Origin: Furcasterigmium furcatum
Lineage: Eukaryota > Ascomycota > Sordariomycetes > Glomerellales > Plectosphaerellaceae
Length of the DNA stretch: 64,000 nucleotides
Direction: 5' to 3'
Assembly (NCBI GenBank): GCA_001599815.1
Contig: BCIA01000005.1
Span: 3,852,472 to 3,916,471 of the forward strand
The stretch's first letter is position 1; every line of letters begins with the position of its first letter. A program made the position numbers and the translations under genes. Below are positions 55,423 through 64,000 of the stretch, piece by piece. Below the pieces are notes generated by a model. It did no database searches, was not told the origin of the DNA, and saw only the letters and a program-made list of their open reading frames with translations.

Positions 55423-57054
55423 TCACTGGTACCCCTGGCCGAACTGCTTCTTCTTCGGCGCGTCGGCGTAGGCTCCCGGGATGGGGACGGCGTCGTAGAC
55501 GGGCTCGTCTGATGCGCCGGCCATGTGCTCGTGCTCGATGAAGGACGGCGCCGCGGGCTGTGGCGGGGAAGGCGGGTGCGTTGGCAGGGGGAAGGGCATG
55601 CTGGGCGTGGTTGCGGATGTCGGGGTGAGGCCGCCCTGGCTGGCCTTGGGGGTGGCGGAGGGCGCCTTGAGCGGCGGCGCTTGCAGCTTGAAGGAAGTCT
55701 GCGGCTTGGCGAAGCTGGACTTGGGCTCGACGAAGCGCGTGGTGCCGGTGAAGGTGGGCTGCTCCTGGTTCTGCTCCTCGATGGCGCCGAGGGAGGCGAA
55801 GGACTTCTCGGGGTTGCGGGGCGACATGGTGAACTGGCTGTACATGCCGGGTGACTTGAGGCCGGGGGTGTTCGGGGCGGACTGGTTGCGGAGCTGGGCG
55901 AGGTAGACATCGGAGCGGGCCTTGTCGCGCATGTCCATGGACTTGTGAAGCTTGCGCTTGGTGTAGTAGCGGTAGAAGACGATGCTGTAGAGGGCGATGG
56001 CCATCATCTCGACGACGATCTCGATGGCGATGCACACGAGGACCCAGTCGTTCAGGCGGCAGACGAGGGCGTAGTCGACCTTGTCGTTGAAGACGTCGGC
56101 GCGGCGGTTCTCCCTGCAACTCCATCCCCACATGTCGCTGCCCTGTGAGGAGGCGCGGCTGGCTTGGAAGAGGCCGGCGGAGACTGCCCACATGGCGAGG
56201 GATACGATGAACCAGCCGATGGCGAACATGGTGTAGTAGGTTGCGATTCTCTCGGCTCGCTTGTGTCCTCCGCGGAAGTAGGCGCAGAAGACGATGATGC
56301 AACCGAGAATGGAGATGCTGGCGACGACGATGACGAGGATCTGGGGCCACAGTTTGGTGTTGTTTGACCAGGCGGGCATGTTACTTTGGTTGGGAAGAGA
56401 CCTTGTGGCGTTGAAGATGGCGAACGAAGCGGAAAGCATGGAGACGATGATCAGGGAGCAGCTGAAGCTGACACCTCGCAGGGCGAACTTGGCCATGCGA
56501 ACTCGCATCTTGATTCTCTGGAAGGCTGTTAGTGCTGCTGACTTGGAGTAGTGGTGAGTTCGAGGAGCGAGTTTCCACGTACCAGATCCTTCTTCTGAGC
56601 CTTGGCCGTGTGCGCCTCCTTCTTCTCCAGAACGTCCTCCTCGCGGAAGGTAGGGCTCATAGGGTTCTCTAGCCTCCTGGCAGGCGTGCCGGGCACCCTC
56701 ATGGCGCTCTTGAGGGGCGACTTGGGCGTCATTGGGACGGCGACGGACTCGCGGTTGTTGATGTAACCGAAGCCGACGTCGCCAGGCTGGGACTGGGGGA
56801 CCTCTGACCTGTCGGACATGGCGAAGGGTGACCGGGGACCATCGACGGGCGAGTGTACTGAGGTGGCCTCGGCAAAGCGTGGTGTTCTCGGGGGCTTCAG
56901 CGAGGAGTCAGAGGAGGAAGAAGAATCCGTCGAGGCGGAGCGGTTTGGTGTGAGCTTAAGGGCGGAAGGCCGCCTCCTGTCGTCTGTGGTGGCGAAGTTC
57001 AGCTTTCTTGTCCGACTGGGACTCGTCAGACAAAGACGTACCTTGAGGAGACAT
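55423..57054 (-). CDS. Four-TM, MARVEL-like fungal membrane protein
   Basis: Three exons (57054-57042, 56983-56583, 56517-55423) give 502 aa. The 13-nt first exon MSPQ joins across a 58-nt intron to DDRRRPSALKLTPNRS. Without that splice the frame has no ATG and the nearby ATG hits a stop. A Ser/Pro-rich cytosolic N-terminus (about 1-145) precedes four hydrophobic helices: SCSLIIVSMLSASFAIF, ILVIVVASISILGCII, MFAIGWFIVSLAMWAVS and WVLVCIAIEIVVEMMAI. A conserved-looking loop with WGWSCRENR and CRLND lies between helices 3 and 4. The C-terminal ~170 residues are Pro-rich and disordered. The topology fits a MARVEL/SUR7-like plasma-membrane protein. The function is not known. Confidence 0.78.
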
Positions 57055-59303
57055 TGTGAGTGGTGATGGCAGCTCGTTTCACGGGAAACGGAGAAAGAGC
57101 CGTGGTGACGTTGTGTCTGTGGTAAGTGAAAGGTGCTGAGGGGGGCAGCCAGTGCCTCCGGTGTCAAGCAATGAACGAAGTATCGTGAAGCATGCGGTAG
57201 AAGTGTGCGACCACGGGGAAGAGTATGACGAGAAGACCAAAAATACGCAGGAGTCCAGCTGTCGGGAGGAAGAGAGGCGACGGCTGGTCAGCCGGAGGGG
57301 GGCGTCTTGGTTTTGACTTGGTGTGTGCCGGTCTTTGGACAGGCTTCTTTGACTGTGGGACAGTGATCAGCGAGGTGTAAGTGGCACGCGAGGGCAGACG
57401 GGGACTAATGGGAAAGCTACCTGTTTTGCTGGGTGGGAGGGTGGTGGGAAGGATGATGGCGTGAGTAGGGATCAGGGCACAGAGGTGCTGATGAAGATTT
57501 CCTGGCCTGCGATTCGGTCGAGGATGGAAATAGGCGCCCAAGACTGAGGTCGGCGCTTCGCCGTGATCTAGCTTCAGAGGGGGGGATTTGGGCTGCTACG
57601 GAGGTAGGCGGTACACCGGTGTTGGTGATACTGGGCCGAGAGAGACGAGTCGTTGTTCACCACACTCGAGTGACGAGGGATCAGGGCGCTGGCATGTGGT
57701 ATCACGACTGGACGGCGAGGATAACTGAAGAAGCATCACGGAAGGGAGGAAGTGAGGGGGCCGCGAGATATTTGGGAGGTCGTGCAACGATGGCCGGCCA
57801 CCCCCCCCAAGAGGCGAACCGGAGGAGATGGATGGCAGAGCAGACATAGACTGGAGGGCCGGTCCCCAAGCAGCCGACCTACTCGTCTCTGCATCCAGTA
57901 CCTGCTTGGAGGCTGGTGATTGGAACTTGGCAGCTCTAAGCGTAGCATCCTGACAGCGCGACATGGCACGCAGAGGCGCTGATTGGGCATGGCGGACGGT
58001 GTTCCGGAAGATTGAGAGCAAGAAGAGGGCGGGTAGACGAAGGGACAGTCGAGGGACAGCGCCGGCTGATCGACCCTTGTTACCGCCCTGGTGATGATCC
58101 CAGATGTGCAGATGTGATAGGTTCTTTGTTCTGCGGATGCGCTGAGTGCCACATGCTGTCGTTGACAGAGGAGCCAATCAGGACTCAGAGGTGCGTGATT
58201 GACGCCCAGCCACATGCAGAGCGGGCGGCAAGCGATGCGCCGGACTGGTTGGTGGAGGGCTCCACTCGGAGGCGGGGGGCCGGAGACAGGGGGGCCGAAG
58301 CCACGGACGGCCGTGTTTGTTGAAGGGAGCATCCATCCATGGCTCTCTCCGCTTTCTTTTCGCTCTGTTCGACTCTTTGTCCCTCGAGGCATATTTGATC
58401 GATCGGCCACAGCCCGAGTCTTCCATCGAATCTTCTTGGCTTCTCCCATCGTTCGAGGACGCACCCAACTCGCCTGACGTGCGTGCCGAGGCCGTGGATC
58501 GGGCTGTCTGTGACGGGGACCTGCCGCTGATTGTCACATTAGATCACCACCACTCTCAGTCAACGGTCTCCCGCCCGCCCGCCCTGCAGAGTCCCAGCGG
58601 ATCCCCGAGTTCGGGCGTGTCGCTGCAGCCGCTGGTGGACGGTGATGACACGACATGTTGCAGCATTTGCCGCCCTTTGAGATGATGTCTGGGATGAGTG
58701 ATGCCCAAGCACGATGCTGCAGTGTCGCGTCGCCCTTCAAGTCTATGTGTGTGTGCAGTCAGTATGTAGGGTATTGCAGGTGTGATATTGGTCGTGGCAT
58801 CCAAGTCGAGGTCACGGTGCAAGCGGGGAAATCATGAGAAGGACCCCTAAAAATAGATTCCGCATCTCGCTCGTCCCCCAGGTGCCACTGCAAGTTGTGT
58901 ACCTTACTTTTACCCCTGCTATTTTTACCACCCAGCATCGACACAGCTTCTACCCTGCGGCGAGACACTCAGCGGAACCGACAGACTGCCGGGGTGACTA
59001 ATCATCTTCGTCCACTCCTCTGGGAGTTCGCTTACGTTGGGCCATCCTTCAGCTTGACGTTGATCACTCACTGCCCGTGGGGTGCTTCTCAGTGAATAAC
59101 ATCTTATAGTGCCTCGGATATTGGTGTTGCCAATTTATCCATCTGTCTGGTCATTTAACATGCCAATGCATGTTTGATACCACCCGTAACCTCCATCCAA
59201 TCTATGTCAGAGGAACAACGGGCGCAACTTCTCCAGCCCAATCCGAAGACTGATATGATATGTTCGACCTCATTACGTTGCTGATAATCCAGTTCCCTCG
59301 GCC
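57055..59303. other. Long gene-free interval
   Basis: 2.2 kb with no supportable gene. Frames of 190-240 codons on the minus strand (around 57596-58464) are low-complexity, overlap each other and carry no domain. The left part is likely promoter and leader for the four-TM protein. The right part holds the 3' region of the TspO gene. Confidence 0.45.
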
Positions 59304-60002
59304 TCACTGCGCCTTTCCCTTACCCTTGACGTCCGTCTTATCTGACAGGTCCCAGTTGTTCAAGTATCCAGCGCCGGCGCAAAGATATGTCGCGAAGCTG
59401 AGCCAGCCCACATATGGGAGCTGGAGCAGCCCGGTGACATGGTCGACCTGGTACCAGGTGTAGGCAAGATAGCTGTTCAGGCCGAGGAGCGTGACAATGT
59501 CGGCGGTGGCCTCCACGGGACGGTTGAAGACAAAGAAGAGCGGGGTCCAGAGGAGGTTGAGGGCGAGTTGGATGCTGTAAATGGTCGCCCCTTGCCGGGT
59601 CAGGTCGGCTTGCTGGGCGGTCGCGCCGGGTGCGAGGCCGATGCGCACAGAGCGCCATGCAGCATATCCCATCAGCCTTCGTGGTAGTTTGAATATCAGT
59701 ATCGGGGTCGAACATCTCGAGATGCGCAGGGGTGTTCTCAACTGACCCGTAGAGGAGTGTCCAGACAGGCCCAAAGACCTGAGGAGGCGGGTTGTAGGGC
59801 GGGTTCTTGATCCGGCTATATGTCTGTCGGGTTTCTGCGCCCAAGGTTCGCCTCATTAGCTCGACGACTCGGCCGAACGTGGAGACTCACGCGTTGCGCT
59901 GTAGCCCACCGCCGTGCCGAGCGCGATGGGCAGCAGGATGGACGATGCTGGGTGGTCAAAGACCGCCCGCGGCAGAGTGAGTGCGGGGACGAAGGTCGTC
60001 AT
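59304..60002 (-). CDS. TspO/MBR family membrane protein
   Basis: Three exons (60002-59891, 59834-59747, 59676-59304) give 190 aa. Five membrane helices are expected; clear family marks are NPPYNPPPQVFGPVWTLLYG (exon 2), LLYGLMGYAAWR built across intron 2, NLLWTPLFFVF and NSYLAYTWYQVD. The C-terminus is a short basic tail, DVKGKGKAQ. TspO proteins bind porphyrins and sterol-like ligands in bacterial or mitochondrial outer membranes (family knowledge). The role in fungi is poorly defined. Intron 2 uses the donor GTCAGT; other splice choices break the conserved LMG segment. Confidence 0.9.
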
Positions 60003-61217
60003 GCTGTCTGTCGGTGCTGTATCTTTGGCCTCTGGTTGGTAGAGTCACTGAGTTTGTTCGAGGGAGAATCACGAAGACGTGGCTGGAGTTGAGGAGCATA
60101 TAAACAGCTGATGCTCGGACATGTCTCAATGCCGAAGACGGGACCACTGAGACTCAGCTGCTCCTCTAGTATGATGACGTAGTTATGCCGAGGACTGCCG
60201 CTCCCATTGTCACTTGCAGTGGTCTTGCGGGCCTCGACTTGGGCATTAGCCGTCGAGTTTGGCATAAATCTGATAGAACGATCACTGTTGCCTTTTCTGA
60301 CTAAGCGAAGTACTTATGTCGATGAATACGAGTCTTGTCCATCAAGATGTTCTTCGCGTGCCAATAGCTGTCAATATCATGAACATATTCTCGAGATATG
60401 TATGTGATAAATTAACTTATCAAGTCTCACCCTTGCGACACCAATTGAGCTCCTAGCACACACTGAGGTAGGCAGAACATGGACCTGTCACGTCAGCAAC
60501 CGTTATCGCATATGCATATAAGCACACAAAGACCCACACACCAAGCCGTTTGAGGCATAGCGCCGTTTCCAACCGGCAAGGTCCCCTTCTCCATTGCCGC
60601 ATCACGCTTCACCTCCGGCCAGCTCCTCGGAACTCCAACCACCCTGCATCTTCAAAACCTCCATGCACGCCGCAGTCGCGCGCCCCCGATGCAGGACGAC
60701 GATTCTGCGTACAGCACCATCGTTCAGGCATTGACCTGACCTGTTTCAGACAACTGTTCGTTGCTCCCATTCCTCTCGTCTTTCCATTCTCGCCGCGCGT
60801 CGGCAGAGCCCGTCGGCTGTTTGTCTCTTCTGCTGCCACCCTCCGTCGCAAACATCCTCCATCCCGTCTCTTCTGCTCCCCAATCCTCTTCCATCATGTC
60901 AGCTCGGACTGGCTCCTACCTTCTTTTCCCATCTTATTCTTCCTATTGAATCCCTCTCTTTCCCGTTTAACACGGTTCACTCTCTTGGCACCTTGCATCC
61001 TCCGCTCCCCCCAAACAACATTGCAGAATGTTTTCTCTGACCACAATCATCCTGCCAAACAACAGATCGCCCCATCGCGTCCTCAACAGCGCCCCTCGGA
61101 GCCGTACAAAACTGCAAGCAGGAAGTTGCCGACGACGAGATTCCCTCCACTTCGACTCCATCCTTCCATCCCGACATTCCGACTCGTCCATCGATCCGAC
61201 CCCAGAAGTGAGCTAGG
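60003..61217. promoter_or_regulatory. Divergent promoter of TspO and ARS2, with long open leader of ARS2
   Basis: 1.2 kb between divergent starts. From about 60550 the plus strand is C/T-rich and one frame stays open into ARS2 exon 2, but it has no ATG before 61381 and no protein-like features, so it is read as a long 5' leader. Confidence 0.5.
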
Positions 61218-63981
61218 ATGGATTCATACTCTTCATACCGAGATTCCGGTCGTTCGCCGACCTACGTCAAGGAGGAGCGTAACGATACCTTCTACCGAGG
61301 CAGGTCACCTGGTGCGTGCTCCCGGTTCGATTAATTCTTCACGAGCTGCGACCCTGGCTAGCTCCCTGGTCGCTGCTCGTATGATCGTCTCTTCCATGGC
61401 TTACACACACTCTCTAGGCTTCGACCGCAGAGAACGACGGCGCTCACGCTCCCCTGCTGCCATCGACCGGTACGAACCTCAGAGAAACCGCCGAGATGAC
61501 TACGGCGGCAGAGACAGGGACGACCGACGAGACCGCCGAGACAGGTCTCCGCCCGCGAACATCGACCGCTATGTCCCTGGTCAGGATGCTGGCGGCCCTG
61601 CCGCTCCTGCTGTCAACCCCCTCATGGACCCGGTCAAGCTCCCCTACCAAGTCGGCTTTTCGTACTTTGGCGAGTGGTGGCGCATGAACGAGAAGATCAA
61701 GGACGAGAAAGAGCGTCAGCGAACTGGACGTAGGCGGGAACCCGAGCGAGCTCGTGGCCCTTTGTCACAGGAAGACCGCGACAAGGAGAAGGCCAAGATC
61801 CAGGTCGCCTACGATTCCTACAAGGAGGAGCTCCAAGGCAAGATGGCTCGCACTTTTGTTGCCGACCACAAGAAGGAACAGTGGTTTCGAGAACGATACG
61901 TTCCAGAGATCCGGGATGGTTTCAGAGCCCAGCTGAACGAGTTCCGACGAGGCGCCTACAGTCAATGGGAGCAAGATCTCGAGTCCGGCACGTTCGACGA
62001 GTTCTCCCTAGAAGGTCTCCCCAAGAGCGAGTCCAATGGCCAGGGTGGGCTCGTTGAGAAGGAGGAGGGCGAGGCTACCGCTGCCAACGAGATCCTGGGA
62101 GTTGGAGACCTCGTCCCGACCAATGGTGCCGACATTCGCGACGACAACCTGTACCAGCCCACACTTCTGTTCAAGACCATCGCGCCCCATGTCAGCCGCC
62201 AAAACCTCGAGGCCTTCTGCAAGGAGCATCTGGGAGAGGAGGAGGGCGGGTTCAAGTGGCTGTCACTTTCCGACCCCAATCCCAGCAAGCGGTACCACCG
62301 CATCGGCTGGGTCATGCTCCACCCGTCGTCTGAGACGGCAGCTGCTGCCCCCGAACGCATGGACGATGATGAGGGCGAAATGGCGGAGCCTCTGACGGCC
62401 GGCATCTCCACGGCAGACAAGGCTCTCGACGCTATCAACGGCAAGACGGTCAAGGACGAAGTCCGTGGTGACTTTGTGTGCCACGTGGGCGTTCACAACC
62501 CTCCCCACGCCCCCCGGAAGAAGGCCCTCTGGGATCTCTTCTCCTCCCCGGACCGCGTCGACAAGGACCTCACTCTGGTTCAGCGCCTCGTCAACCGATT
62601 TGAGGAGGACTTCGGGTCCGACTTCAACGGCATCCTCAAGATCGAGGAGCGGGTCGACGATCTCAAGAACGCCGGCCGCATTCAGCCGGCAGTGCCCCCG
62701 CCATCCAAGAGGGTGAAGAAGCGACGCGCATCTGGCGTGGAGGAGGGTATGGATGACGCCGAACAGGCGGAGCCCATGGACGACGAGGATGACGACGAAG
62801 GCGCCATTGAAGAGGATGAGGTTGATGATGAGGATCTTCTGGTGAAGAAGAAGCAACTGGATCTGTTGATCGAGTACCTTCGCCGAGTCTTCAACTTCTG
62901 CTTCTACTGCGTTTTCGAGAGCGATTCGGTGCACGAGCTCACACGCAAGTGCCCTGGTGGACATCTTCGCCGTCCCCGCAGCACCCTCAGCACGGCGGCC
63001 AAGGCTGTCGCGAAGGCCAGTGCGCAGGGGGAGCCTTTCCCCGGGAAGAAGCGCGGGGAGCCTGACGAGGACGGCGAGGTTGCCGATGGTGGCGAGAAGA
63101 AGTTCCGCGGTGCTACTGGCAAAGCTGAGCAGCAACTCTTGCGAGCATACAACTGGGTCAAGACGTTCGAGGACAAGATCAACCAAATCCTCGAGCCCGA
63201 TTCGGTCGATCTCCGCAAGCTGGGTGGCCGCCTGGTCGATGAGGCGCAGGAGGACGAGCTGGTCAAGTACGTGAAGCAGGAGGACGAGCACAAGTTCCGT
63301 TGCAAGGTGCCCGAGTGCAGCAAGCTGTTCAAAGAGGAGCACTTCTGGCGCAAACACGTCGAGAAGCGTCACACGGACTGGCTGGAGACTCTCCGGCAAG
63401 AGGTACGACAACCCCATACTTACCCACGGCGCACTTAGGTCGCAGCTGCTGACTTTCTTCGTGAACAGTTCGAGTTGATCAACTCGTATGTCCTGGACCC
63501 GTCTCACATTGCTCCTTCGCGGACGGACGCCAACTCCAATGGGCACTTCCCACCGCCCAACGGCCAGGCAGCAGCCGGCACGCCTCGCGGGTTCAATCTG
63601 AGTTCCTTCAGCATGGGTGGCATGATGCACATGCCGGGATTCCCGATGCCTCCGGGAGGCTTCCCCCCGTTCATGGCGGCTAGCAACGGCGGCCAGGGCT
63701 CAGGCTGGAACGGAGGTGACCGGGATGGACCCGGACCAATCCGCCGTGGCGGCATGGGAAGCCGTGGGAACTACCGCAGCGGACCCTATGATCGGCGCCC
63801 CAACCCGCGCTGGGAGGGCGGCGGCGGCGGCAGAGGCCGGGGAGGCGGTGGCAAATGGGGAGACGGAGCGGCTGGAGGGGCGGCCGTTGGGCCTCGTGAA
63901 GCGACCCAGGGCCGGAGCCTCAAGAGCTATGAGGACCTGGACCATGTGGCGGGTGGCGGCGGCGGTGAGTTGAACTATTAG
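61218..63981 (+). CDS. ARS2/Serrate homolog, nuclear RNA-processing zinc-finger protein
   Basis: Three exons (61218-61311, 61418-63402, 63469-63981) give 863 aa. An Arg/Ser/Asp-rich N-terminus (RRERRRSRSPAA, RRDRRDRSPP) precedes the conserved Ars2 helical and RRM-like core: FSYFGEWWRM, YKEELQGKMARTF, WFRERYVPEI, and the EFCFYC-like LRRVFNFCFYCVFES. An acidic stretch (about 500-540) is followed by AEQQLLRAYNWVKTFEDKI, a C2H2 finger FRCKVPECSKLF..HFWRKHVEKRH, and a Gly/Met/Pro-rich C-terminus. Ars2 links the nuclear cap-binding complex to RNA degradation and processing; S. pombe Pir2 is the closest named relative. Intron 1 is 106 nt, longer than most here. Confidence 0.93.
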
Positions 63982-64000
63982 AGGATTTAGCTCATGCCGC

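Noticed and set aside
57736..58464. 242-codon minus-strand frame
   Set aside because: Overlaps other frames of similar length and has no protein-like features.
60550..61217. N-terminal extension of ARS2 by over 200 residues
   Set aside because: No ATG in that part of the frame; C/T-rich leader; the spliced MDSYSSYRDS start is protein-like and well placed.
62263..63630. 455-codon minus-strand frame opposite ARS2
   Set aside because: Leu/Val/Asp-rich shadow of the ARS2 coding sequence.

Overview
This window is nuclear DNA from a filamentous ascomycete, most likely a Sordariomycete. The evidence is dense GC-rich single-copy genes on both strands, short (about 49-106 nt) GT-AG introns, several Zn2Cys6 regulators, and conserved fungal versions of core genes (CCT4, RPT1, CYT1, DAHP synthase, 14-3-3, NSP1, eIF2-gamma, PRP28, ARS2). 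Exon structures were assembled by eye from splice sites and protein-family continuity. I saw no tRNA, rRNA or CRISPR array.

Layout. 1-6.2 kb: a gene-poor start, a secreted expansin-like protein (minus) and a FYVE-RING E3 ligase (minus). 6.7-10.5 kb: CCT4 (minus) and RPT1 (plus) diverge from one 0.5 kb promoter. 11-19.2 kb: an accessory-looking stretch with a zinc-binding protein of unknown function, a hAT transposase remnant, a secreted alpha/beta hydrolase, tandem repeats, a Zn2Cys6 regulator and a broken small secreted-protein gene. 19.2-26.4 kb: cytochrome c1, an F-box protein, DAHP synthase and a 14-3-3 protein. 28-39.4 kb: a compact metabolic cluster made of a copper amine oxidase, a GRE2-type NAD(P)H reductase, a Zn2Cys6 regulator, an amidase and an MFS transporter. 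40.2-64 kb: housekeeping genes, namely the ATP synthase inhibitor, NSP1, a LAA2-like clathrin-adaptor accessory protein, eIF2-gamma, an ARG-13/ORT1-type mitochondrial carrier, PRP28, mitoribosomal mL59, DPH4, a four-TM membrane protein, TspO and ARS2.

Main find. The 28-39 kb genes look like a co-regulated amine/amide-handling cluster. The heptamer GGCGTCT (AGACGCC on the other strand) occurs about ten times in only three places within it: the amine-oxidase promoter (six copies, three of them exactly 9 bp apart), the reductase/regulator divergent promoter (two) and the amidase/MFS divergent promoter (two). The longer form GGCGTCTAGA occurs once in each promoter. The last two promoters also share a longer ordered block of motifs. 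The regulator encoded inside the cluster is the obvious candidate to bind it. The function is inferred from gene families and has not been shown.

Other observations are an inverted dispersed repeat at 3.7 and 39.5 kb, a GC-AG intron in the amidase, a stop-free 3n intron in NSP1 and an ATG-only first coding exon in RPT1.
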